Positions 26,475 through 34,053 of a stretch of DNA of 43,578 nucleotides are shown here, in pieces. A model generated the notes under the pieces. The model searched no databases, was not told the origin of the DNA, and saw only the letters and a program-made list of their open reading frames with translations. Numbering within the stretch: position 1 is the stretch's first letter; each line of letters starts with the position of its first letter. Location of the stretch: the NCBI GenBank assembly GCA_016840165.1, contig JAEOSU010000100.1, positions 1-43,578 of the forward strand, read 5' to 3'. Origin of the DNA: Promethearchaeota archaeon. GTDB lineage: Archaea; Asgardarchaeota; Lokiarchaeia; Sigyniarchaeales; SOKP01. The position numbers and the translations under genes are program-made.

Positions 26475-28673
26475 ATGCGTAGAATAAATTTGAAGATAAT
26501 ATCATCATTTATGATTATCTTTTTCATATTAACATCCCTATTTGGTTTTTGGTTTGTGTCAAAAACTAATACAAATATGAATTTAAATGAAAGCAATGGG
26601 TTGATACTTTCAGACACTATTTCAGATCTTATTTTATCTGATTTACCAGAAATTGATTACACTTCATTAAATGAGACTTGGTATAATCATCCCATTGAAA
26701 TGTTAATTATAGCTCCAAATCAAAGCAGTTTTATTGATGAATTAGAGCCTCTTGTCGATTGGAAGAATGAAAAAGGAGTTAAAACAATTCTTCTCACAAA
26801 TTTTAGCCTATATCCGGGAATCGATAATGCCGAAAAGATAAGAAACATGATTAAATCATATTATATCAGTGACCATATTAGATGGGTTCTTTTGGCTGGA
26901 GACGCTGAGGAGGATCTTATACCAATTCGTTATGTTTACAATCCCGATGTAATAGTTCGTGGTGATTCAGAGTATTCTACCTGGGATGATTATTATAAAC
27001 CAACTGACTTTTATTACGCAGAATTAGATGGGGATTGGAATCAAGATGGAGATGGAAATTGGGGGGAAAACCCTGATAATAATGCAAATAAGATTGATGA
27101 GATCACTTGGATTCCGGATGTATATGTTGGTCGATTACCCGCAGATAATGCGTTAGAACTCGCCAATATGGTAAATAAATCATTAAAATATGAAATGGAT
27201 CCTGAAATAGGTGAATGGATGAATAATATGCTCTTAGCGGGTGGAATAAGCCTATATAATCCTCCTGAAGACGAGGCCCGATTGACGGAATATATATGGC
27301 AAAATTATGTTCTATCTAATATGAATTTTACTCACTTAATAAGAAGCACTACGAGTTTTACTCCACAGATACCTCCTTCTCCAAACCAACAAGAATATCT
27401 TACTCATACTAATTTTAAGAATGCATTCAATGGAGACGCATTTGGTGAAGGAAATTCTGTTGTCTTTTTTGCGGGTCATGGGGATCCTCAAGTATATGCT
27501 GATGAGAGTAGTAGCACATTTTATACTTATCTTGATGCGAGTACCAGTAGTAACTTTGATAAACCTTCGCTTATTTACGCAGATGCGTGTACAACAGTAC
27601 CTTATGATGTAGAGTATAGTGTAGGCGAAAATAGTATTGGAGAGAATCTTATTAACCGTCCTAATGCAGGAGCTATTGGATATATTGGAGGTATCCGAGT
27701 TAATTGGTATCTTAAAGAAGATACCAACTTGGAAAAATTAAATCGCGGGAATGCGAAACTGTTTTTTAAAGAATTTTTCGAGGAGAAGAAGTTCCAACAA
27801 GGAAGAGCTTTATTCGATTCTAAAGTCACCTATATGAACAGTGATTATTTTCTGAGAGGAGATACTTCAATGATACTAGAGTGGCAAAGAAAGAATATAT
27901 TAACCTATAACTTATTGGGTGATCCCGAAATTGATATTTACACCGATATTCCTGTCTCTGTTCCAGATTACTTTAATAAAGATATTTATGAGGGGCAATT
28001 AGTTTCTTTCACACTCAAAGATAACCTAAATAGAATTGTTCCTTACGGTAGAGTGCATTTAAGAAGTTCAGATGGAAAATATTGCACTGTATATGCTGAT
28101 GTTGATGGAAATGTTAAGTTCAGACTGCCTACTCAGGCTAACGAGACATATAATGTCACGATTACGGGTCATAATTTAATACCATCTACCTTTAACTTTA
28201 CAACTAAAGAAGATTTGGATATTCCTGAGTTAATTGATGTTGAATTTACACCTCAAGAAATAACGGTTGATGATAACTCTCGTTTTAGCTTTTTAAGTCA
28301 AGATAATCATTCTGGAATAGAAAGTATTTTTTTCATTTTAACTAAAAATAACTTTCAAGATTATGTATTTTATCAGGTTGGAAATAGTTTTAATCAGAAC
28401 TTTAAGGAATTTAACCTTATTTTGAATAAATTAAAGCCCGGGGATTATTCCTATGCCATTGTGGTAAGAGATTATATAAATATTACGACTTTTTATTATG
28501 AATCATCATATGGGTTCAAAGTTGAAATTCCTTTTACCTACTATTTCGTGATTGCCTCCTTAGTTTTGATTATAAGCATAATGACTTTCTCAATATATTA
28601 TATAATTTATAATTTGAAGAAACTCAAAAAAAGTAATCGAGAAATTAAATCGGATGCCTTTTCATCAATCTAA
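26475..28673 (+). CDS. Gingipain-type (C25) cysteine peptidase, membrane-anchored
   Basis: A 732-residue protein. An N-terminal signal/membrane segment (~8-29) is followed by the C25 catalytic domain (~70-470), with the catalytic pair His335 in FFAGHGDP and Cys372 in YADACTT. A DGDWNQDGDGNWG stretch (around 205-217) resembles a calcium-binding loop of the dockerin/thrombospondin-3 type. After ~480 come beta-sandwich segments with many N-glycosylation sequons. A C-terminal membrane helix (~690-712) with a basic tail follows. It is likely displayed on the outer cell surface for protein degradation or processing of surface proteins. ATG 26475 is preferred over GTG 26472. Confidence 0.87.
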   Translation: MRRINLKIISSFMIIFFILTSLFGFWFVSKTNTNMNLNESNGLILSDTISDLILSDLPEIDYTSLNETWYNHPIEMLIIAPNQSSFIDELEPLVDWKNEKGVKTILLTNFSLYPGIDNAEKIRNMIKSYYISDHIRWVLLAGDAEEDLIPIRYVYNPDVIVRGDSEYSTWDDYYKPTDFYYAELDGDWNQDGDGNWGENPDNNANKIDEITWIPDVYVGRLPADNALELANMVNKSLKYEMDPEIGEWMNNMLLAGGISLYNPPEDEARLTEYIWQNYVLSNMNFTHLIRSTTSFTPQIPPSPNQQEYLTHTNFKNAFNGDAFGEGNSVVFFAGHGDPQVYADESSSTFYTYLDASTSSNFDKPSLIYADACTTVPYDVEYSVGENSIGENLINRPNAGAIGYIGGIRVNWYLKEDTNLEKLNRGNAKLFFKEFFEEKKFQQGRALFDSKVTYMNSDYFLRGDTSMILEWQRKNILTYNLLGDPEIDIYTDIPVSVPDYFNKDIYEGQLVSFTLKDNLNRIVPYGRVHLRSSDGKYCTVYADVDGNVKFRLPTQANETYNVTITGHNLIPSTFNFTTKEDLDIPELIDVEFTPQEITVDDNSRFSFLSQDNHSGIESIFFILTKNNFQDYVFYQVGNSFNQNFKEFNLILNKLKPGDYSYAIVVRDYINITTFYYESSYGFKVEIPFTYYFVIASLVLIISIMTFSIYYIIYNLKKLKKSNREIKSDAFSSI

Positions 28674-28753
28674 AATTAATGATCAATATTTATTTTAATA
28701 TAACAAATTATCTTAATAATTATAATCATGATAAATTTTCTTCTATGAGATTT

Positions 28754-29053
28754 ATGACAGAAGATAATCAAAAAAAAGAAGTACATCCTATAGTTAAGAA
28801 AGCGCTTGAGATGACATATACGGGTGTTGAACCTATTCAATTCGATGATTATGCGATTGAACAATTAGAAGATATGCTAAAGGATCGCTTTGGTAAACCT
28901 GATCTACTTAAGGCGGTTGTTGACCTCATCAATTTGGCAAGAGTGCTTGAGGAAAAAGGATGCAATTCAGCATCAATGAAACTTATTATAGTAGCAAGTA
29001 CTGCTGCTGAGGCTCTTCAGAAACAATTTAAGAAGGAAGGAATAAAAACTTAA
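28754..29053 (+). CDS. Small hypothetical helical protein, 99 aa
   Basis: The product starts MTEDNQKK and is almost wholly helical and amphipathic, e.g. DDYAIEQLEDMLKDRFGKPDLLKAVVDL and an Ala-rich C-terminal helix (IIVASTAAEALQKQF). ATG 28754 is preceded by TGAG. Longer forms from 28745 or 28679 are possible but add an AT-rich, unlikely N-terminus. It lies just upstream of the permuted 5S rRNA locus. No family recognised. Confidence 0.6.
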   Translation: MTEDNQKKEVHPIVKKALEMTYTGVEPIQFDDYAIEQLEDMLKDRFGKPDLLKAVVDLINLARVLEEKGCNSASMKLIIVASTAAEALQKQFKKEGIKT

Positions 29054-29112
29054 TTCAAATTTATTATATTTCAACTCAAATAATCGATTGACTAAATTAA
29101 ATTTTAATAAAA

Positions 29113-29124
29113 TTTAATTAATAA
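29113..29124 (+). promoter_or_regulatory. Possible TATA box of the 5S locus
   Basis: TTTAATTAATAA lies about 30 bases before the first paired base (29148) of the leader hairpin, the spacing expected between an archaeal TATA box and a transcription start. Weak, because the whole region is AT-rich. Confidence 0.3.
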
Positions 29125-29147
29125 GCTACACTACTTCTAAATACTTT

Positions 29148-29200
29148 AGACCGAATAAGGAAACATTTTATCGAAAATATTGCTCCTTATTGTTTGGTCT
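29148..29200 (+). other. Leader hairpin of the 5S transcript
   Basis: AGACCG (29148-29153) pairs with TGGTCT (29195-29200), and AATAAGGA (29154-29161) with TCCTTATT (29184-29191), leaving a 3-nt bulge GTT on the 3' arm. An inner ATTTT/AAAAT stem with loop ATCG caps it. It may protect or process the 5' leader; the role is inferred. Confidence 0.55.
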
Positions 29201-29233
29201 TGTGTGGAATTCTTAACCACATATTTATCTCAA

Positions 29234-29372
29234 AAAGCGCCGGAAGTTAAACTGTTTCGCGTTGCATCAAGTACTATAGTTGCGATCTATGGGAACATGC
29301 AAACTGTAGCTTTGGCTACGGTCATGGTGATGCAGGATATACCCGGTCCCATCCCGAACCCGGAATCGCTTT
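29234..29372 (+). other. Bulge-helix-bulge-like splice/circularisation junction
   Basis: Outer helix AAAGCG (29234-29239)/CGCTTT (29367-29372). Central 4-bp helix CCGG (29240-29243)/CCGG (29360-29363). Bulges AAG (29244-29246) on the 5' strand and AAT (29364-29366) on the 3' strand. The inner helix is weak; GUU (29246-29248)/AAC (29357-29359) is possible. Splicing endonuclease normally cuts after the second bulge base, here 29245/29246 and 29365/29366. Joining the inner ends gives CCCGGAA-GUUAAAC, the conserved 5S sequence. Confidence 0.7.
29246..29365 (+). rRNA. rrf: 5S rRNA, circularly permuted gene
   Basis: Read as written, the 3' half of 5S comes first (GTTAAACTGTTTCGCG...GTACT...GGGAACATGCAA), followed by the 5' half (GGTCATGGTGATGCAGG...CCCATCCCGAACCCGGAA). 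All five 5S helices form: I 29303-29310/29315-29322 (capped by loop TTTG 29311-29314), II 29327-29335/29252-29260 (one U-U mismatch, two G-U pairs), III 29343-29346/29360-29363, IV 29274-29279/29287-29292, V 29262-29267/29297-29302. The predicted product is exactly 120 nt. The break corresponds by my alignment to E. coli 5S A53/G54. No normal-order copy lies in the window. Local G+C is higher than in the flanks. That the mature form is a circle is inference. Confidence 0.9.
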
Positions 29373-29413
29373 CTTTATATGTGGTTAACAATAATCCTAT
29401 ATAAAGTTAAACT

Positions 29414-29436
29414 CTTTTAAAAAAAAACGTTTTTAA
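29414..29436 (+). terminator. Possible terminator after the 5S locus
   Basis: TTTTAA and TTTTTAA flank an A-run with AACG, forming a small inverted repeat ending in five T. Archaeal termination needs only oligo-T, so this is plausible but weak. Confidence 0.3.
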
Positions 29437-29458
29437 GCGATATTTCTAATTAGATCTT

Positions 29459-30010
29459 ATGTTCCAAAAGTTATTATTAATATTAAAATCAATTGGACGT
29501 AAATGGTTTCTCATTTTTATTATAATAATATTATTCATCTTTTTGATTAATCCAGAATTCGCCATATGGATGATTATCATAACGATAATTTTATATCTCG
29601 CATCCTTTATTCCTAATTTATTCTTTTCAAATAGATTCACTCGATATATAAAGAAGTTTCATTCGATAGAAGATAAGGACCTCATGAAAAAATTCAACAA
29701 ACCACTTAGAAAAATACAAGAAACGCTTTTTGATCTCTCACAGAATCAAAAGAAAAAAGATTGGGTCATCATTTATCTAAATAAGCATTATATAATTTAT
29801 AATGAGGAGATTATAGAAAAATTTAAAGAGCTTTATAATAGTGGTTTTGGAGAAAAAGAAATCTTGGAGAATCTACAATCCTACGGGATAAAAACAAGAG
29901 CTGAAATAAAAGCGATAACGGACACATTAATTAAATATGATAAATTAGAGGAGAGAGACGTATCAGTAAAAACCCATCGCAATGAACAACGTTTTAAGGA
30001 ATCTGATTAA
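29459..30010 (+). CDS. Membrane protein with cytoplasmic helical domain, 183 aa
   Basis: Residues ~15-52 form one or two very hydrophobic membrane helices (Ile-rich). The remaining ~130 residues are basic and helical, including a segment EEIIEKFKELYNSGFGEKEILENLQSYGIKTRAEIKAITDTLIKYDKL that resembles a DNA- or RNA-binding three-helix bundle. It lies 70 bp after the 5S locus and converges with the PAS/GAF gene (11 bp). Function unknown. Confidence 0.7.
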   Translation: MFQKLLLILKSIGRKWFLIFIIIILFIFLINPEFAIWMIIITIILYLASFIPNLFFSNRFTRYIKKFHSIEDKDLMKKFNKPLRKIQETLFDLSQNQKKKDWVIIYLNKHYIIYNEEIIEKFKELYNSGFGEKEILENLQSYGIKTRAEIKAITDTLIKYDKLEERDVSVKTHRNEQRFKESD

Positions 30011-30021
30011 TCTTTAATGGA

Positions 30022-31725
30022 CTAAGTCAAATCATTAATTATTCTTAAAATTAAAATTACTAATTCAATATTATTATTCTTATCTTTGGATGCAACATTA
30101 GTTGTAGCCCAATATTTAATTGTATTACCTGCTTTGTCATTAACTGCATATTCATTTTCATGAATTTTTCCATCTAAAAAAGTTTTTCTCGCAACACATT
30201 GTTTACAGGGTTTCTTTGAATTCATTAGAAATTCATAGCATTTCTTGCCGATAAATTGAGAGTTAAGTAAATTTTGGGTCTCATTGTTAACCCATATAAT
30301 ATTATAATCCTTATCGATTAATATAATACATTCTGTTAATGAACACAGAATTGCAGTAAGCAATTCATTGGTACTTTTTAATGTTTCTTCCCCCCATTTC
30401 CTTTCAAGAGCATTTCCAATAATTTCTGATGAGGTTTTTAATAGAGTGAAATCATCCGTACGCCAATGCGTTGATTCTTCTATATCATCAAAACCAATAA
30501 ATCCAAGATGATTTTCTTGGATTTTTATAGGGAATACTAATAATGATTCAATTTGCAACTTTTCAAATTGCTTTTTAGTGTGGGATTCCTCTTCTGGAAG
30601 ATCAGTTAAATTTATGTAAATGAATCCTTTTTTTTCATACTCCTTAAGAAGGTAAGGGAAATCGTCAATATTTAAATTTACTAAATCAATTTTATTAACA
30701 CTTTTTTCCTCAGAACAAGAAACTTGAGAATAAAATTCCACGGTTCGGTCTTCACTATTCAGCAATAAATAGGCTCTTTTAGCACCAATTAATCTTCCCA
30801 TATCTATTAATGATTTATCTATCGCATCATCGATATTAATATTGCTGATAAATCTGGAAGAGATGGATGAGATGACTTTTTCGATTTCTAATTTATGTTT
30901 AATTAATTGGTTAGCCTTTTTTAATTCAGTTATATCAATTAGGATTCCTTGAAACATCGTTAATCCTTTAATATTCACTTTAGATAACATTGATATTATC
31001 CAAGTAAGACTTCCATCTTTTTTATATAGTTTTAAGGTAAGAGGGTCTACTTCGCCTTCACTCCACAATTTATTAAGCCTTTCTTTTAAAATTGGAATAT
31101 ATTTAGGAGGATATGCTTTTAAATTTAAATAATTTTGATTAATCAAATCTTTTTTTGAATACCCAAATATCTTCTCAGTCGCATTATTACAATCGATTAG
31201 GTTTGCCTTATTATCAAATAATATAATTGGAAAGGGCGCTTGTTCAAAAAGATGTTTATATCTTTCCTCTGAATTTTTTAGATCTCTTTCAATTAATTTT
31301 TGGTTAGTAATATCATTCAAATAGAGAACAACAAGATCATTCGGTACAAAAAAGAAATTCATAGAATAACAAATTTGTTTATTATTAGAAGTTAGACGAA
31401 AATTCATCTCCTTTATTTCAGCTTGCTTGTTTACTACACATTCTTTGATTTTTTGGTGTATGAGAGGGTGATTACTGAAAAATATAGAAGCAGATTCATT
31501 CAATAGATGGTTTATTTTTAGGGGATTATTATTTTTCGCAGCTCTATTGTAGTCGACTAATATAAAGGTATCTGCTAATTTTTTCCAGATATAAGCAGGA
31601 TTAGGGTAGCTATCAAAAATCGTTTTAAGGATACCATGAGATAAAATTGAACTCTCGTCGATTATGGTCATTGAAATTCCATTTTTTTTTAATTTTATTT
31701 GGATTCGCTGATTTAGTCTGAGCAC
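30022..31725 (-). CDS. PAS-PAS-GAF-PAS sensory protein without output domain
   Basis: A 567-residue protein. PAS-like domains lie at ~25-140 and ~145-270 (ERYKHLFEQAPFPIILFD; GYSKKDLI; a PAC-type ending LIDITELKKANQ), a GAF domain at ~280-440 (AKRAYLLL; LLVFPIKIQENHLGFIGFDD) and a third PAS at ~450-560 with a GKKCYEF...CKQC Cys cluster. No histidine-kinase, HTH or cyclase domain follows, so it must signal through a partner, or it binds a redox or small-molecule ligand. The start GTG 31725 is uncertain; ATG 31671 is an alternative. Confidence 0.85.
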   Translation of the reverse strand: MLRLNQRIQIKLKKNGISMTIIDESSILSHGILKTIFDSYPNPAYIWKKLADTFILVDYNRAAKNNNPLKINHLLNESASIFFSNHPLIHQKIKECVVNKQAEIKEMNFRLTSNNKQICYSMNFFFVPNDLVVLYLNDITNQKLIERDLKNSEERYKHLFEQAPFPIILFDNKANLIDCNNATEKIFGYSKKDLINQNYLNLKAYPPKYIPILKERLNKLWSEGEVDPLTLKLYKKDGSLTWIISMLSKVNIKGLTMFQGILIDITELKKANQLIKHKLEIEKVISSISSRFISNINIDDAIDKSLIDMGRLIGAKRAYLLLNSEDRTVEFYSQVSCSEEKSVNKIDLVNLNIDDFPYLLKEYEKKGFIYINLTDLPEEESHTKKQFEKLQIESLLVFPIKIQENHLGFIGFDDIEESTHWRTDDFTLLKTSSEIIGNALERKWGEETLKSTNELLTAILCSLTECIILIDKDYNIIWVNNETQNLLNSQFIGKKCYEFLMNSKKPCKQCVARKTFLDGKIHENEYAVNDKAGNTIKYWATTNVASKDKNNNIELVILILRIINDLT

Positions 31726-31856
31726 ATATTAATATCAGATAAAAATCATGCAATATTATTTTAGAGAAAAACCTATTTAAGATTAATTCATTTTTTCGTT
31801 TTTTATTTTTATATTTAATGATTTCTAGATCTCAAAAAAAAAGAAGATTAAGGGAT

Positions 31857-32135
31857 TTATATATCTAAATCTCCAAAATTATAATATTTTCTTACAGGTT
31901 TCTTAACATTCCAATTACATTCTAATCCTTTGGGAAACTGAACTAAATCCCCTTTTTTAAATTCAAGTTTTTCCCCAGTAGAGGAATCTGTTACCTCTAC
32001 CTCGCCTTCTAATATGTAACAAGTTTCAGTTTCATCATAAGACCAGGGAAAACTACTTTTCTCTTTTTCCCAGATACCCCATGATTCCACATTTAATTTC
32101 TTTAGGAGTTCTTCAGTTGGTTGTTTCTTTTTCAT
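31857..32135 (-). CDS. Small cupin (DUF861/EutQ-like)
   Basis: A 92-residue single-domain cupin. The first motif region reads SSFPWSYDETETCYILEGEVEV and the second KGDLVQFPKGLECNWNV, the pattern of the cupin_3/DUF861 group, where His metal ligands are mostly replaced. The Trp and Glu positions match that group. It may bind a small metabolite; no pathway is suggested by its neighbours. Confidence 0.88.
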   Translation of the reverse strand: MKKKQPTEELLKKLNVESWGIWEKEKSSFPWSYDETETCYILEGEVEVTDSSTGEKLEFKKGDLVQFPKGLECNWNVKKPVRKYYNFGDLDI

Positions 32136-32409
32136 TTCTCTTACCTAAGGATATTCATATTGTTGTTATTAGAAGTAATATATCTGACCATAAATAGTCA
32201 TTGAAAATGATTAAGTATTGAATTTATTGATCCAGATTTGTTTTTTGATACTATATGTTTAGATGAATTTTTTATTTTAATTAGAACTTAGACAAAATTA
32301 TGAATTTATGGTTTCGTAAAAACAAACAATAAAAAATGAAAACTTATATCAAATATTTATCAAGTATTTTAATTAAGTTTTGACACTTAAAATTGTAGAG
32401 TACAATACA

Positions 32410-32931
32410 ATGACTAAGAAATTCATTCTTAAAATTCTCACTGCAGGTGAAGGAGGAGTGGGAAAAACCACGCTACTCCATAGATTTGTGGAAGGGAAGT
32501 TCTCAGCGGAAACAAAAATGACAATTGGTGTAGAGTTTTTTTTAAAAGAACTAGAGCTCGATGATAAGCGTTGTACTCTTCAATTATGGGACTTTGGAGG
32601 GCAAGAACGATTTCGCTTTTTATTAGAAAGTTATGTTTTAGGGGCAAAAGGGGCTTTATTAATGTTTGATTTGACTCGGCCGATAACATTAGAGAATTTG
32701 GAGCAATGGATTAATATTGTAAGAAAAGGGGATCCAAAACTCCCTATCCTATTTCTAGGTACTAAAAATGACTTGTCAAATGATATAATGGTTAATGATG
32801 ATTATGCCTTTTCATTTATGGAGGAATTTAATTTGATGGATTATTTGAGAATCTCAAGTAAATCAGGTGAGAACGTCGCTAAAGCATTTGATATGCTTAC
32901 TAAAAGAATATTAGAACGCCAAAATTATTGA
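32410..32931 (+). CDS. Ras-like small GTPase
   Basis: A 173-residue protein of the Asgard Ras/Rab-like family. G1 GEGGVGKT (13-20), G2 Thr38 in MTIGVEF, G3 WDFGGQERF (catalytic Gln65), G4 TKND (118-121, where Thr replaces the usual Asn of NKxD) and G5 SSKSG. No C-terminal Cys for prenylation and no amphipathic extension, so stable membrane anchoring is not evident. The start is set at ATG 32410 by alignment with the paralog at 33519. It is followed 24 bp later by a PIN-domain gene. Confidence 0.93.
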   Translation: MTKKFILKILTAGEGGVGKTTLLHRFVEGKFSAETKMTIGVEFFLKELELDDKRCTLQLWDFGGQERFRFLLESYVLGAKGALLMFDLTRPITLENLEQWINIVRKGDPKLPILFLGTKNDLSNDIMVNDDYAFSFMEEFNLMDYLRISSKSGENVAKAFDMLTKRILERQNY

Positions 32932-32955
32932 AGGTATAATTCTTTATTTATTTCA

Positions 32956-33393
32956 ATGAATGAGATTTTTGTTATAATCGATGCGAATTTTATATTACTA
33001 CCATTCCAATTTAAAATCCATTACCTGGAGGAAATAGAGCAAAAGCTTCAGAGGAAAGTAAAATTCGTTGTTTTTAAGCAAGTTATTGATGAGTTAGAAG
33101 CAAAGGCAAAAAGAGAAAAGAACTCTTCTAAATTCTCACTATTACTTAATTCAAGCTTATCTTATTTAGATAAGTATAAAGAGATGTTTTCTATTCTGCA
33201 GGATCCCTCAATAAAGGCTCTTGATGAAACATCTGATTCTTTTTTATTACGGAAATGTCTAGAATTAAAAAACGAAGATTTATTAGTTTATTTAGCAACC
33301 AATGATAAAGAACTTAAAAACAAGGCAAAGCAATTCAAAATAAACATCATTTTTATGCGACAGAAAAAAATAATATCAGTTGAACGAGCGTAA
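32956..33393 (+). CDS. PIN-domain protein, archaeal Fcf1/VapC9-like group
   Basis: A 145-residue protein. PIN acidic residues are seen in IIDANFILLPFQF (Asp9), in VIDELEAKA (Glu46 region), at ETSDSFLLRK and at ATNDKEL. The opening DANFLLxPxQF and the overall length match the archaeal group related to the rRNA-processing nuclease Fcf1/Utp24. No antitoxin gene is beside it; instead it sits between two paralogous GTPases. An RNA-maturation role is more likely than toxin, but this is inference. Confidence 0.85.
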   Translation: MNEIFVIIDANFILLPFQFKIHYLEEIEQKLQRKVKFVVFKQVIDELEAKAKREKNSSKFSLLLNSSLSYLDKYKEMFSILQDPSIKALDETSDSFLLRKCLELKNEDLLVYLATNDKELKNKAKQFKINIIFMRQKKIISVERA

Positions 33394-33518
33394 AAAAATT
33401 TATTATTTCTCATTATTTCAATAATAATAATCGCTTTAACATTTCTAGAGCTATTTAAGATTTTATTTATATAAAACATTAGTTAACGGAATATCGATAT
33501 TTAAGCTTAAACAAGATA

Positions 33519-34049
33519 ATGCCAAAATCTAAGATATTAAAAACCATTATAACTGGAGATGGAGGGGTGGGAAAAACTACTCTTCTCCATAGATTTATTG
33601 AGGGAAAATTTCAAGCAAATACTCGGTTAACTATAGGGGTTGAATTCTTCTTAAAAGAGTTGAATATTGATGATGGCTCAATTCTCCTACAAATATGGGA
33701 TTTTGGGGGCCAAGAACGATTTCGCTTTCTCTTAAATAATTATGCCAAGGGAGCTAAAGGAGCTTTGCTACTTTTTGATTTAAGCCGTCCATCAACGTTA
33801 AATAGTTTAGAAGACTGGATAAGTATTTGTCGTTCAGATGATCCAAAGCTCCCAATTCTTTTGGTTGCATCAAAAGCAGATTTAGAAGATATCGTTCCCA
33901 TTAACGAGGATTTTATACAATCTTTAATAACCAAATATGATTTTTTTGATTGGATTCGAATATCAAGTAAAACGGGAGAAAATGTAGACCAAGCTTTTGA
34001 AAAAATAGCTCGCGAAATTGTAAAGCATGTTGAAAAAAGTGATAAATAA
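33519..34049 (+). CDS. Ras-like small GTPase (paralog)
   Basis: A 176-residue protein, collinear with the GTPase at 32410 and more than half identical by eye. G1 GDGGVGKT (13-20), G2 Thr38 in LTIGVEF, G3 WDFGGQERF (Gln65), G4 SKAD (118-121, a different deviation from NKxD) and G5 SSKTG. No lipidation motif. It ends 4 bp before the preferred start of the alcohol dehydrogenase, so the two are likely co-transcribed. The tandem pair probably arose by local duplication. Confidence 0.93.
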   Translation: MPKSKILKTIITGDGGVGKTTLLHRFIEGKFQANTRLTIGVEFFLKELNIDDGSILLQIWDFGGQERFRFLLNNYAKGAKGALLLFDLSRPSTLNSLEDWISICRSDDPKLPILLVASKADLEDIVPINEDFIQSLITKYDFFDWIRISSKTGENVDQAFEKIAREIVKHVEKSDK

Positions 34050-34053
34050 TTTT

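Larger units (their letters stand above)
29213..29388 (+). repeat. 12-bp processing stem enclosing the permuted 5S rRNA
   Basis: TTAACCACATAT (29213-29224) is perfectly complementary to ATATGTGGTTAA (29377-29388). The stem encloses the whole 5S unit and resembles the processing stems around archaeal 16S and 23S rRNA. It continues, after a 9x4 internal loop, into the bulge-helix-bulge-like junction. Confidence 0.85.

Noticed and set aside
29221..29388. Two truncated tandem 5S copies rather than one permuted gene
   Set aside because: The halves are complementary with nothing missing or duplicated except the CCGGAA border needed for the junction. Helix I is closed by a 4-nt loop with no spacer, and the flanks pair; decay of two copies would not leave this.
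29180..29404. A 74-codon open reading frame over the 5S locus
   Set aside because: It is the accidental translation of structured rRNA; it runs through all 5S helices and both flanking stems, and has no family resemblance.
32956..33393. VapC toxin of a toxin-antitoxin pair
   Set aside because: There is no small antitoxin gene beside it, and the sequence fits the Fcf1-like group better.
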